Assembly (NCBI GenBank): GCA_018857735.1 | Contig: JABMCL010003811.1 | Location: forward strand, 1 to 64,000 | Origin: Alviniconcha marisindica | Lineage: Eukaryota > Mollusca > Gastropoda > Provannidae | Direction of reading: 5' to 3' | Length of the DNA stretch: 64,000 nucleotides | In this document: positions 1-11,202 of the stretch, piece by piece | Numbering within the stretch: position 1 is the first letter of the stretch | How the letters are laid out: each line of letters begins with the position of its first letter | Position numbers and translations under genes: made by a program | The notes under the pieces: generated by a model | Told to the model about the DNA's origin: nothing | The model's input: the letters and a program-made list of their open reading frames with translations, nothing else | Databases searched by the model: none

Positions 1-393
1 TGAACAGGAAGGATCCTGTCCTCTCCAAGGTGTGGACCAATACTCTCAACGGGTGGTCAAACCACGTCAACGACGCTGAACTACAGCAGTACTTCAAAAG
101 GCGACAAGAGCTCTCAGTTGAGGGAGGTGTGGTTCTGTGGGGTCTTCGCGTGGTCATTCCCACACCGCTGAAACAAAGGATCCTGGGTGAACTACATGAA
201 GAGCACCTGGGAATGTTCGGGATGAATGCTGTCGCCAGGAGCTATGTCTGGTGGCCTGGCATCGACCAAGATATAGAAACAATAGTCAAGTCATGCCAGG
301 CCTGCACCAGAGTGGCCAATACACCAGCCACAGTGCCATTGCACCTGTGGTCATGGCCAAAACGACCCTGGCAGCGTGTGCACATAGACTGAC
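1..393 (+). pseudogene. Gypsy/Ty3 retrotransposon integrase, N-terminal zinc-binding part
   Basis: The frame is open from the window edge to about 392 and belongs to the pol polyprotein of a Gypsy/Ty3 LTR retrotransposon. The H2C2 zinc-binding domain of the integrase is visible: a His pair in LHEEHLG, the conserved YVWWPGID stretch, and the CQAC pair. The segment PWQRVHID leads into the first strand of the catalytic core. The frame ends just after that Asp, where unrelated LINE sequence begins, and the integrase resumes near 4229. The copy is therefore split and dead. The 5' LTR, gag, protease and RT lie outside the window, if they survive. Family assignment is from motif recognition. Confidence 0.88.
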
Positions 394-937
394 TTCGCAG
401 AACATGGGATCGAGTAGTGTTCACGTACCCTTACAGGCGTTGTTGCATCTGTTCTGCTAATTATTGCAAATTTCGCTTGATTAGTGTCCTGGTTTGATTA
501 GTTGACGTGATAGCATTGTTCCTCGTGATGTGGCCGTTATCGTGGTACCAGTTTTGTGTGTCATTTCCACTGGAAGTGAGGACAGTTGGTCTTGTTCTGT
601 TTCTGCAAGTCCTGACTCTACTCTCTGTTTTACACTGCTTGCCGCCAGCCGGTCATGTTGAACCTGTGTTCAGTGACAGCGTGTTCAGTGCAACCGTGCG
701 TCGCAACAACCGTGAGCTACACAACACAGAGAAGAAAGTGTTGTTTGCCACCTGTGCCGCCCCTGTCCCACGCTACACTCGACATGACTTTCTGTCTCTG
801 GAAACCGCTGCCGCACCTCCCCCCTTCCTCTTCCCCCAGCTGATCGCACGTCTATCACATCTCGGCATTGCGAGAAACGTGCCCAGAAAGCCACGCCGGT
901 CGAGAAGGGAGGGAAGAATGAACGGAGGAAGATCAAA

Positions 938-1930
938 GTGATCGTCGGTTTTCGTGATCGACTTCCATCCGATTCTTCCAGCTCTCCAACCCCCTGTCAA
1001 CACACCACTTCCGTACCACCTTCCTCTCCACCCAGTGACCGTGACTACCTTTCAGCCTCCTCGCTCAGCGTTCCGCTGCGTCTCCCTCACAGACAGCTGC
1101 TTCACATTCCCCTTAGTTCTTCCTCAGCCGAAAACACACTCCTAGTCTGCCTTTTCAATGCAAGATCCATCGGCACTTCCAGGAGGAGGTCCGACATATC
1201 CACCTTTATTCAGGACAATAACATCGACATCATGCTGCTGACGGAGACCTGGCTGCGCCCTGCCGGTGACGAGGCCAAGATCGCCGACCTGGCTCCGCCT
1301 GGGTACTCGGTCCTGTCCTTCCCCCGCTCTGCAGGGGGGTCCGGCGCAAAAGGCCGGGGCATCGCCTTAGTCATAAGGGACTCTCTTAAACCGCATGTCG
1401 CTACCACTTCGTCCTTTCCCGTTCAGCACCCTTGCTTTGAAACCGCTCAGCTGACTCTAACATATAACAAGCAACTAACCAACTTGTTCTGTATCTACCG
1501 CCCTCCACCCAGCAAAAAGAACAAATTCCTGACTCCATGTTTTTCGATCAGTTTTCCGACTTCCTTGAACACTCTGACAGTCTGCCTGGCACTCCTTATG
1601 GGTGACTTTAACTTTCATTTTGAAAACATAGAAAACAACAACTCCAGAAAACTACACGATATCATAGACATGTTTAACCTAACCCAGTCCGTTTCTGAAC
1701 CTACTCACAACCAAGGCCATCTGCTCGACTTAGTGTTTTCCAAGCAAAGTGATAACATCCTCATTTCTACAAAACTACACCATGGACTAACATCTGACCA
1801 CATAGCCATCTTGTGCAAACTTGAGGTATCTGTACCCGTACAAAAACTTGAAACTTTTTCGTACCGATGCCTCAAAAAGATTGACACCGGCGCCTTTAAA
1901 CAAGATCTCTCTCACGCTGTCTATCAGTGA
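938..1930 (+). pseudogene. LINE apurinic-type endonuclease domain
   Basis: This frame encodes an exonuclease/endonuclease/phosphatase fold domain, which nicks target DNA for target-primed reverse transcription. Visible motifs, in order: FNARSI near the N-terminal strand, LLTETWL with the catalytic Glu, the YRPP stretch, GDFNFH with the Asp/Asn pair, and LTSDHIAILC with the terminal Ser-Asp-His triad. The N-terminal 50-60 residues are Pro/Ser-rich and may be linker. The frame runs off into a stop at 1930, where the RT frame (from about 1900) should be continuous with it, so a frameshift separates the two halves of the polyprotein. The ORF overlaps 938-941 with the upstream basic ORF (507-941). 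Confidence 0.85.
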
Positions 1931-3398
1931 CTACAATAACCATCTCTGTTCTGTCCTTGACAAGCATGCCCGTCTCTGCCGTTGCACAGTCCGTACAAGG
2001 AAGCCGACGCCCTGGTTCAGCAGTATTGCGGAGCAGTTCTGTGAGCTGAAACGTGAGCGTCGCCAGGCGGAGAGACGATGGCTCAAATCTAAGCTCACCG
2101 TCCACAAACAGATATACGACTCCATTAAACAGAAAGTAACAAACCTTGTAGATAAAGCTAAACAAGCCTACTACTCTGCTAAGATTCAGTCTAGCACAAC
2201 CTGTAAACAGCTCTTTCAAAACTTCAACACCATCCTCGGCAAAAGCAGATCTTCACCTCTTCCTTCAACATTTGACTCTGACGACCTTCCAAATGTCTTT
2301 TCTGATTACTTCACTGAGAAAATCCGCACCATCAGAAACAATTTTCCTCCTCCAAACCCAACTGCTTGCCCTGATACCTCTTTCGCTGGGAATCCTTTGC
2401 TAACTTTTGAGTCTGTCAATGATGAATTTGTCTTAAAAATAATCAACAGTGCATCTGCCAAGTCTTGTGTACTTGATCCCATTCCCACCACGCTTCTTTA
2501 TGAAAACCTTGACATCCTCTTGCCGACCATCACGAACATCATCAACACAACTCTTACCACTGGCATTGTACCACGTGATCTGAAGACAGCCGTCGTCAAA
2601 CCTCTGTTGAAAAAGCCATCACTTGACAAAAATCTTTTGAAAAACTACCGTCCCATTTCTAACCTTCCATTTCTGTCCAAAATTCTTGAAAAAGTCGTTC
2701 TCCACAAACTTCTCTCCCTTCTCCAAGAAAACATCCTTAGCAATCCCTTTCAGTCAGCCTATCGAGCAGGACACAGCACTGAGACCGTTTTGTTACGTAT
2801 TGTAAACGATATTCTTTCCGCTCTGGACAATGACAACATTTCTGTTCTTCTTTTGTTGGATCTTTCTGCCGCTTTTGACACTATTGACCACCAAATTCTC
2901 CTCTCCCGCCTGCACTCTGTTTTTGGCATCCAGTCTACTGCACTCCAATGGTTTTACTCATACCTCTCAGACAGATATCAGTCCACATCAGTCAACAACT
3001 CGTCTTCGTCACCATCACAGCTCATGTACGGTGTGCCTCAGGGCTCAGTACTGGGGCCCATTCTCTTCGTCCTGTACACTACGCCTCTCTCCGATATCAT
3101 AGCTAACCACTCTGTAAACCATCAGCTTTTCGCAGATGACACACAGCTCCAGAAATCCGCTCCTCTCAGTGAAGTGACCAACCTCACCAAAAAACAATGC
3201 ATGCACAGACGACATAAAAACATGGATGACGGAAAATCAGCTCAAACTGAACGACGACAAAACAGAAACTCTTCTCTTTCCCTTTTCGTCTTCCTTGAAA
3301 CCTTCTCCCTGACTCGATTACTCTTGGCTCTCACAATATCCCCTTCTCTGATTCTGCCAGGAACCTTGGATTCATTCTTGACTCAAAACTGTCCATAA
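1890..3398 (+). pseudogene. LINE reverse transcriptase domain
   Basis: The frame carries the RT palm and fingers of a non-LTR element: NYRPISNLPFLSKILE, the LLDLSAAFDTIDH block with the first catalytic Asp, YGVPQGSVLGPILF, and the FADDTQL box with the catalytic Asp pair. The preceding 150 residues form the usual linker (PTPWFS...ERR.AER.W). The open frame on paper begins at 1821, but only the part after about 1900 is RT-like. Downstream of FADD a frameshift near 3190 gives a spurious C-terminus ending at 3398. The true C-terminal continuation reads in another frame (LGFILDSKLSIKKH from about 3365). This is a decayed copy. Confidence 0.85.
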
Positions 3399-3984
3399 AG
3401 AAGCACGTCATAAAAATCTGCCAAACCGCTTATTTCGAGCTTAAACGCATTAGTTCAATCCGCAGGTTTCTCACTGAAGACGCAACCAAGACTCTTGTTA
3501 CTTCCTATATCCTTTCACGGCTTGACTACTGCAACTGTCTCCTCATGGTACACCTAATTATGTCATCCAACCTCTCCAGAAAATTCAGAACTTTGCACCC
3601 CGTCACCACCACTCAACACCTCTCCTGGAAAAACTGCACTGGCTTCCCATTTCAGAACGTATTAAGCATAAAGTCGCTTGTATATGTTTCAGTGCTATAA
3701 ATGGTTCTGGTCCTGTTTACCTCTCTGAACTGCTGCATGTCTACACTCCGTCTCGCACACTACGCTCTTCTTCTGACACCCGCATGCTAGAAATCCAGCA
3801 ATACAAACGCAAGACTCATGGCTTTCGCACCTTCTCTTGCTTTGGACCCCACATTTGGAATTCACTCCCACAAGACCTTAGACGCTGCTCCAACACTGTC
3901 ATCTTTTAAAGCCAAACTGAAAACCTTCCTCTTCTCACAGTATTTCCATCCTAACTAATATCAGTACCCAGTTTCTGCTATAGT

Positions 3985-3986
<2 letters not shown>

Positions 3987-4062
<76 letters not shown>
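3987..4062 (+). repeat. (GT)n microsatellite inside the LINE 3' UTR
   Basis: About 38 GT units, followed by T-rich sequence and then TGTAAATTGTTTTGGTAGG. The same order (GT run, T-rich stretch, same anchor) recurs in the related copy at 19720-19830, so the array is part of the family's 3' UTR. Confidence 0.9.
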
Positions 4063-4065
<3 letters not shown>

Positions 4066-4228
4066 TAGTGCGTTTTGTTTTGTTTTGTTTTTAAAAATAC
4101 TTTATGTAAATTGTTTTGGTAGGACTATGCTCTACATGTGTATAGGATATCATATTTAGGTTAATATGTATCATGTGAGCGCTCAGTGTGTTGATGAACG
4201 CATGATAAATGTACATTATTATTATTAA

Positions 4229-5321
4229 GGGCAGCATTTCTTTGTCCTGATTGATGCCCACTCAAAGTGGCCGGAAGTCATTTTCACGAGAAGCACTACC
4301 ACTGAGAAGACCATTGACATTCTCCGAGGTCTCTTCGCTTCTTATGGACTGCCGGAAGAAATAATCAGTGACAACGGACCACAGTTCACTGCAGAAGCTT
4401 TTTCTGACTTTCTTCATCGGAATGGGGTTTCGGCACACGAGAGCTCCACCGTATCACCCTGCCACCAATGGAGCAGCCGAGAGATTAGTAAGTAAACATG
4501 GTGCTTAACGTCCACAGAAACCGTACGGCTTATTAGGGACGGTAATCCGAGAGATTTGTTCAAGTCCTGAAGAAGAGCTTGAAACGGAATTCTAAGCTGG
4601 CAATCCAACACTGACCAGCTTTCCAACCTCCTGCTGAGCTACCCGGCGGTCAACACCGCCACACATACGACTGGCGTATCACCTGCCGAGCTTTTCCTCA
4701 AACGGCAGCTGAGAGTCCACCTGTCAATGATGAAACCAGACCAAGAGGGAGCAGTCCTTCGCAACTGAGCAGGAGAAGCAGAAGGAGCAGCAGGACCACG
4801 GCACGAAGATCCTGCGTTCCTTCACTTATGCCCGGGGAGACTGTTGCTGTGAGACTGTTTCGGGGTGCAGACAAGTGGCAACGAGGCGTTGTTGTTCAGC
4901 GTCTTGGGCCGACAAGCTACATTGTGCAAGTGGCCAATGGAACCTTGCACGTGCATGTTAATCATCTCATCCCAGCACCAGAAGAAGAGGACAATACACA
5001 GGTAACAGCGGTCCATCCCACCCTAGTTCCGGATAGGCCTACAGGCCCGTATGCAGAGGCGCGTAACCCGCCCGCGCACTCCCTTGGTCCAGCCTCACTA
5101 GAACAACAGTCACCTGTGCCCAAAGCTTCAACACCAGTTCCAGTCCAGCGGTACCTGCACCACAGTTAGCATCTACAGAGGGTTCCAGTCCTGTGTCGGT
5201 GATGCCAGACCTGCCTGCGACATCAACCAGGAAGCCTGCAGCTGAGCCTTCGCAGCCGACACCACCACTGCCCCGGCGATCGACCCGTGTGCGGAAACAG
5301 CCAGTCCGGCTGGACCTGTGA
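4229..5321 (+). pseudogene. Gypsy/Ty3 integrase catalytic core and C-terminal domain
   Basis: This is the continuation of the integrase interrupted at 393. The core shows the first catalytic Asp in VLIDAHSKWPEV and the second in ISDNGPQFT; the third acidic residue lies in the AAER segment near 4480. A one-base frameshift near 4428-4435 precedes that segment, and a 60-bp insertion (4487-4546) follows it. A C-terminal region with a GPTSYIVQV module (GPY/F-like, 4828-5000) and a Pro-rich tail ends in RRSTRVRKQPVRLDL and a stop at 5319-5321, the usual finish of a Gypsy pol. Further frame changes occur in the tail. The element is inactive. Confidence 0.85.
4487..4546 (-). mobile_element. SINE 3'-tail insertion, severely 5'-truncated
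   Basis: Sixty bases flanked by a perfect 10-bp duplication CCGAGAGATT (4477-4486 and 4547-4556). The inserted sequence begins with the AGTAAGTAAA tail and the GTGCTTAACGTCCACAGAAA block, which match the 3' ends of the full SINE copies at 43151-43482 and 54488-54818. Orientation is minus because the tail comes first. Confidence 0.85.
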
Positions 5322-5465
5322 AGCTCGTTCCGTTCAGAGTGCATTGACTTTCGTTTCGGTTTCGTTTCGTTTTACCCTGAATGCACCTAAAAAGGAACTT
5401 TCGGAATCGTGCATGTTAATTTCCGTGGCATGTATTGCGTTTCTTTTCGTACGGGGGAAGGAAGT

Positions 5466-5770
5466 GTTATGTCCTTGTCTTAAATAATGAACATAAATGC
5501 ATGTGCCTATTAAATGGCTAACTTCAACTTAAATAGCAAACACTCCTACTCCTAGCAGGTAAATGGTACAGTCCAGACTGACCAGACGTATAACCATATA
5601 TAGACAATGCCAGACGGATATACCCCCAAGATTCCCGCCACTACGGCATTCCCAGAGACATCTTCCTTCCTCTTTATGTCGGTGGAATCATTGTGTCTAC
5701 TTTATTATAAAGTAACTGATTGAGAGATTCAGTTGTGTTATGTCAGTTTGAACACAGCAAACATGACAAT
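5466..5770 (+). repeat. Putative 3' LTR of the Gypsy element
   Basis: A purine-rich tract (GGGGGAAGGAAG, about 5453-5465) lies immediately before TGTTATGTCC, the expected arrangement of polypurine tract and LTR start. It lies 145 bp after the pol stop. The 3' boundary cannot be fixed because the other LTR is outside the window; candidate CA ends lie at about 5743 and 5768. Confidence 0.45.
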
Positions 5771-6480
5771 GACATGTAACATATCGCTAAGTTGCAATGC
5801 TCTATAGAGAGATGGCTAGACTATCCACTGCCATTATATATATATATGTGTGTGAGTGTGTGTGTGTGTGTGTGGAAGTTGCCTGCTACAGTGCCATCTT
5901 ACAAGTGTAGAGTGCCTTGTTGTTGATAATTGTGGATGTGGTCATCACTGCTCAATCAATTAGTATCATTTTTTAATATATTTATTTTTGCTTTTGCACC
6001 TGGCTGACTGACTCAGTGGCAGTGTAGCATTCATGACCTGTCCTTATTCCGTTTTGGTTTGACTGGTTAATTTAGTCATTATACATAGTATGTAGTATTG
6101 TATTTGTAGTATTTGTTCATAACTGTTCATGATAGTTTTTAGTTATTATGTTTTATTTGTTTATACATGTTCATAATAGTTTCACTTACTTAGTTATGTG
6201 ATAGTTATTATTTATGACAGTTTTACTTATTGACTTAGGTTATTGTTATTATGATTTTAAGTCTACCCCTCAGGAGTGATTATGCCTTTATTTATTGCCT
6301 GAATGCCCTGTATATAATGATGATTCACCCCCATTATTACATACTGTTGTTTGGTCACTGTTGTAATTATTGACCCAGCCCTTGTTTGTCTGTAATCTGT
6401 TTTAGATGATTTGTTTTGTATGGTATGTGTACATATATGATGTTGGTAGTCTTTTAAATTCTCCATCTGGCATGGTGTGA

Positions 6481-7550
6481 ATGTATTTCATCGAGAGTAT
6501 TATGTAGTTGTTTCATATACTCTGATGAAATGTTCCCTGCAACCTTCCCATCACCCCTTGTATGTCTGGGTGTGTAAATAAAAGTATCACTAGTGTGTGC
6601 CAGGGTCAAGATGAGTGATAGTTGTGAACTGATAGAATTGTGCTGTAACATGATGGCAGGTCCACCATGCTGTGTTCATAACATTTGTTTTGTGAGGTTT
6701 CCCTCCTTACACATGGTCAATACTACAGTTGCTTAGTTTTATAGTGGTTTCAGATTATTAAGTTCTAGAATGGTATGTTTTTAGTGCATAGGATCTTGGA
6801 TGGGTCAGGGTGATAGTGGCCAGGGGAATAAGCTGGCGGGGTTAGTTAATTAATTTGTTGTAGATAATTCTTATAATTGCTTTTATTAGGACAGTAACTT
6901 CTAAGAGGGGGTCTTCAGGAAGTGGCAATTTTATGTGATATGCACAGCTTGATGCCAATGGGATTCTCTCATGTTCTGTGAATGACTTTTTACCAGGATG
7001 TTTATGTGCTGTTGTAATTAAATGTTTTATGATTGGAGTGAATGTGCGATGAGTGTACTTGGCACCACAAAACATTCCTCGTGCAATCAGTGTATTGACA
7101 CTTGGCAATAAAGTTATATTGTATTGTATGTCATGTTGTTTTACCAATTGTTGTGTTAGTACTTATGTCACTTTTATTTGAGTTGTTTTAAAGTACTAAG
7201 TTCTGGAATTGTGTCATGGTGTATTACTAATTGTTCTAGTACTTACGCTACTTTGCTTGAATGCATTTCATCGAGAGTATTATATAGTTGTTTCATATAC
7301 TCTGACAAGATGTTCCCTGCAACTTACCCCTCAGTCCCTTAGTATGCTTGAATGTAAATAACTGCAAGATGTTACTAATGGATGTTGTTCTGTGATGTGT
7401 ATTCCAAGTCAAACGGTGTCACTATTTGTTGTTCCATCAAATTTGGCTTGCAATGTTTCTTCAATTCATGCTTGTCGGGGTTAGTGCATTTTATTATTGT
7501 ATTCATTTCATTGAGAGTACTATGTGGTTGTTTCATAGGCTCCGATGTAA
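6481..7550. repeat. Three copies of a 45-bp stem-loop module
   Basis: Copies lie at about 6487-6530, 7267-7310 and 7505-7550. The first can pair TTTCATCGAGAGTAT with ATACTCTGATGAAA around a loop of about 15 nt. The second keeps most of the stem. The third differs in both arms. Flanking sequence of the first two is also partly similar (TGTTCCCTGCAAC downstream). Confidence 0.7.
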
Positions 7551-7915
7551 TGTTGTAGGCTTAACAATGACTTAGTATTATATTGTAATTTTGTAGTTTG
7601 ATTTCTAAACATTATATGTCTATATTATTATTATGTGTAAATAATGTATGCTCGCTGGACCTACAATTGTGTTTATTGTTGGTTACAGCGTGCTGTCTTT
7701 GCAGCCTAAATAAATGGTAAAACATTTGAGTCTGGATTTGTCCACCACCACCTGTCACACATGCACACAAGCAAGCATGCACACACCTTCAGAAAATACA
7801 CAAGGACCACCGAACATACAAAGCGATTTTAAGCTATGAATTTTAATTCCATCTAACTAAAATACACATGTGTATAATCCGTTCTTCTGGAAACATCTAT
7901 CAAAGGCAAATAAAA

Positions 7916-7918
<3 letters not shown>

Positions 7919-7974
<56 letters not shown>
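7919..7974 (+). repeat. (GA)n microsatellite
   Basis: Uninterrupted GA dinucleotide run of about 27 units, followed by a T run. Confidence 0.95.
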
Positions 7975-7978
<4 letters not shown>

Positions 7979-8407
7979 TGCACTACCCAGTCATAACTTG
8001 CTCCTATATCAGTTGACCCCACAGATGTATGTGTGTGTGTGCGTGCGCGCACATGCATGCATGTGCATGTGTATTTGAGTGAGTGTGTGTGTGTGCATTT
8101 TGTATAATGTAGGTTTGAATTACTTATAATCATGGCTGTTGTCATTTTCCACTCTTTCTTTACAGTGCACCAAGCTCCATTTTTATGTTGGAGGTTGATG
8201 TGCGCTTTATTTCATTGTTATTATTACATCCTAAGCAACCTTTAATATATGAGATGTTTCATGCAACAAGTAAAGTTTCCCCATGGAGACAATAAAGTTG
8301 TATTACATTGTATGAAACTGAAACTTGTAGTGTAATTGTTAAGATGGTTCTGTATCAATTTTTTGAATATTTCTTCCCCATCCCCCTTCCCCAGTCTTCC
8401 TTTTTTT

Positions 8408-8446
8408 TGGTGGGGGGAGGGGGGGTGGGGGGGGGGGGGGGGGGGC
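8408..8446 (+). repeat. G-rich homopolymer run
   Basis: Near-continuous G run interrupted by two T residues. Length is probably unreliable in the assembly. Similar G or C runs occur at 13068-13084, 29355-29369, 29606-29622, 36297-36320 and 61236-61258. Confidence 0.8.
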
Positions 8447-8962
8447 TTGGAGAAAATTAGCACAGGAACACAAGACTAAAAACTTTTTATATTTTTATAT
8501 ATGACCCACAGCCTAAAACAACAGTATATAATATTTGTCATGAAGTATGTCATGCATGCAATCGCCTGGTGTTACACTCATAAGATGGAAAAAACAGGTG
8601 ATCACTCTCAGGAAAAGTCCTTTTCCAAATTAAAAGAAGAATAAACACTTGGATGACTCATATTCACTGGCAAAACCATAAAAAAGCATGTTAATAATCT
8701 CCCTAAAAGGTACACCAGAGTCACACAAAGCATATTCATTTTGTGCATGATCTTTTTAAAGTTTGTAACAACCACAAAACATTTAAACTAGATCAGACAA
8801 GAATGTAAAAAACACAATATGCAGCTTCTGTCTGACACACTAACTGTAACCTTGAAACAAGGCAAGGACATCAAACCTGGTATAAACTAGAAAGCACACT
8901 TCAGTGCTGTAGAAAATCCTCACAACCTACTCCACCACACAAACAGCAGCAAACTGGGACGG

Positions 8963-9440
8963 ATGGTCTTGGATGGGTCAAGCAGAGGAACTAATACTGC
9001 CAACAGAACTCAAGCAAACCAAGGAATGGGAAAAGTACCCAGACTGATTCCAGCAACTCTACAAGATCCTCCTGTCAGAAAATATGGGTATGTACCTCTG
9101 CGAGACCCTCCTGCCACAAATTGTCAAGAACAGTCAGTTGAAAACTTCTCTTTCAAGAAAACAGCAAATCTCAGTCTCATTGTGGACACTGATGGCTCAG
9201 CCACCAAAGACCAATCAGGGTGGGGCTTCACAGTTAAACAAAGTGCTAAGATGGTGCAGCCTGTAGGCATCTCAAACTCCAGATTGACAATGGAAATGGA
9301 AGTAGTCACACCCTGAATTACCTCAAGAGGTGATGAACATACCACACATGCCACAATCCTCACAATTAGTAAATTAATGGATTTTAACACCCTGCCAACT
9401 GCACTGCTTCACATCTGGACAATCAATCAGTCTGTCATAA
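8963..9440 (+). pseudogene. Decayed RNase H-like fragment of a retroelement
   Basis: The frame contains LIVDTDGSATKDQSGWGF followed by SNSRLTMEMEVVTP. These resemble two RNase HI blocks: the first catalytic Asp in a (T)DGS-x-SG-x-G motif, and the S-x-LTAE-x-EA block with the catalytic Glu. A stop follows at about 9314-9316, and RNase H-like sequence may continue in frame after it (KLMDFNTLP). The upstream 60 residues are not recognised. Such domains occur at the C-terminus of some LINEs. The call rests on two short motifs. Confidence 0.5.
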
Positions 9441-9519
9441 GCACACATTTCAAAACTCTTCTCATAATTATATAAGCCCTTTCTCAAGTCAATCCACAAA
9501 ACCAATCCCTACACAAACA

Positions 9520-10876
9520 TAAAACAAAGCACCTGTACACAAACACCAATATATTTGATTAGTTCTAAACTAATAAATCTCTTGCAAATGAACTCGATTT
9601 GATGGTAGATCATGACAAGCAAAAACGTGTCTGGTGAATACTTTGGACTGCTGTGTTCAAGATGATTGTCACAGCCAAGGTTAAACATCTCAGTTAATGT
9701 TAGTTTAGATATCTTCTGAATCGCTGAACCTTTTGTAACCAAATCCATCATTATAAGCCAGAATGTCATGTGGAAAAAATGGGTTGTTATTTTCAAGGCC
9801 AAGGTCACAGTAACTGAGTTTAGGTTCATACAATGAAACGACTTTCTGTTATATGTTCTGAACTGCTGATATTTTTTCAACCAACTTAGTTTGACAGTGC
9901 ATGTTCATAAGCATTAAGCTGGACAGCTGAAAAGATGTCTTGTAAAAAGGCTGCTGTAGTCAAGGTCAAGGTCACAGTGAAGGTTAGGAACTGCAGTTAA
10001 TATTTGTCCAGACAATATCTCTGATCAAATAAACTGAATATGGTGATATTCTTTTGCTATTTTCAAGGTCAAGGCCACAATCATTTTTACTACATCTTCA
10101 GAAATACTGAAACTATTACAATCCAAATTAGTTTGATGATACATCATCACAAGACAGGGTAAAACACCATGAAAAGATTGTATTGCTTTTACTCAGGGTG
10201 TCAGACAGAGGACGTGGCCTGGGTCGCTGTGGACCAGATTGTTGCCACTCTTGGCCATCCTGATATCTCAAGCAGTGGTTGTGGACCAGAACATTGCTTT
10301 TGTAATGAATATACTTGTTCATTAAATTTATTAGTCAATGGTTCAAGTGTGTGACTGTTATATCCTTTTGTACTTGTAATGGTGTCTACGTAACATGTGA
10401 CACAGATTACTAATTAAGTGTAATTGGTTAGTAACTTTAGAAGGCAAGAAACAAATATTACTCTGACATGTTCAGAACAAGTTAGTGCAACACATCCCCA
10501 ACGGTGGAGCTACAGACATCGTCTTTGTGACTGTTCTGCATAGCAGTTGGGACAGCAATTGCGTGGTGCGGTAGTTGCTGTGCAATGCTGGACAGACAGT
10601 GCCTTAACATCTTGTTGTTCTGGCGGCAGTCCACGGCAGCCTTGGTCTTCTGAGTTGGTGCCTGTTTCAAGGTCTCCATCTTCTGTCTCCCTTTTCCCAC
10701 TCGTCCCTGTCCCTAATAGGCCTTCTCACCTCCGTGGACATTAAGCAAAAAAACAACCTCACTAGTGCAACACATCCCCCTCCAAATTACTTTGCAAAAG
10801 AAAAGAAAACTAAGAAAAAGAAATGTGTGATCTTGTGCATGTCTGTACTTTGAGGAAGAAATTTAGAACAAAGTTG
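9520..10876 (+). repeat. Dispersed AAGGTCA-rich repeat family A, copy 1
   Basis: About 1.1 kb of non-coding sequence that also occurs at 11840-13182 and, inverted, at 38841-39900. Internally it is built of diverged subunits of about 200-300 bp. Each contains a TTTGATGGTACATCATCA-like block and a GTTCAAGGTCAAGGCCACA-like block. It is interrupted by a 263-bp retroposed insertion at 10500-10762. It ends at GTTAAAG, where repeat family D follows directly. Confidence 0.75.
10500..10762 (+). mobile_element. Retroposed 263-bp insert with 17-bp target-site duplication
   Basis: A perfect 17-bp duplication TAGTGCAACACATCCCC flanks it (10483-10499 and 10763-10779). The 3' third (CTGTCCCTAATAGGCC ... 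CCGTGGACATTAAGC, then an A run) matches the 3' part of the tRNA-SINE family seen at 54488-54818. The 5' two-thirds do not resemble the tRNA-like head. The copy of repeat A at 11840-13182 lacks the insert. Confidence 0.8.
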
Positions 10877-10880
10877 TTAA

Positions 10881-11166
10881 AGAGGCAGAACATACTACAA
10901 AAGAAGTAAGAAGTGACAGATACTCTTTCATTAATTATGAAATATAATAAAGGCAAAAGTCAAACTGGCCACAGAACCTACTTTATTGATGCATTTCTAA
11001 TGTCTTCTGTAACACCGGAGACACTGGCTGATGATGTAATAATGTCTTATATTTCTGTACACAAGAGATGTCAAGCTTTCATTTCCAAATAATAATGTAA
11101 AAAAATTCACACTTTGAATTTTTACCCTCTATGTCACAGTTCTGACCACTTTTCAGGAGAATGACC

Positions 11167-11170
<4 letters not shown>
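10881..11170 (+). repeat. Dispersed repeat family D, copy 1
   Basis: It starts at TTAAAGAGGCAGAAC, after repeat A, and ends at CAGGAGAATGACCCA. The same sequence follows at 15292-15668, and inverted at 38500-38836. Shared internal landmarks are GTGACAGATACTC, TCTTCTGTAACA and AAGAGATGTCAAGC. It is non-coding. A TA run (11171-11199) follows, and an inverted copy of the end sequence lies at about 11230-11252. Confidence 0.7.

Positions 11171-11202
<32 letters not shown>

Larger units (their letters stand above)
394..4228 (+). mobile_element. CR1/L2-like non-LTR retrotransposon (LINE) nested in the Gypsy integrase
   Basis: About 3.8 kb of LINE sequence interrupts the Gypsy integrase. In order it shows a 5' region with a short basic ORF (507-941), an APE-type endonuclease ORF, a reverse transcriptase ORF, and a 3' UTR that holds a long GT microsatellite (3987-4062) and ends in ATT repeats at about 4215-4227. 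The reading frame breaks near 1900-1930 and again near 3190. In-frame RT C-terminal coding resumes at about 3365-3545, so the copy is inactive. No convincing target-site duplication was found, as is common for CR1-clade elements. A 5'-truncated relative lies at 19465-19905. Clade assignment (CR1/L2 rather than another Jockey-group clade) is tentative. Confidence 0.85.
5771..8962. other. Gene-free intergenic stretch with small repeats
   Basis: No coding potential was recognised. It holds short TA/GT runs (5835-5873), three stem-loop modules (separate entry), a GA run, a mixed GT tract at 8030-8095, a G run at 8408-8446, and two short sequences that look like LINE 3' ends (CAATAAAGTT followed by TTGTA-like repeats, near 7108 and 8288). 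Confidence 0.6.

Noticed and set aside
507..941. LINE ORF1 with a nucleic-acid-binding function
   Set aside because: The frame has a basic end (RKPRRSRREGR) but no zinc knuckle, RRM or esterase motif, so I did not assign ORF1. It may be 5' UTR.
7919..8095. Minus-strand frame of Leu-Ser repeats followed by His/Thr-rich sequence
   Set aside because: Translation of the GA and GT tracts, not a gene.
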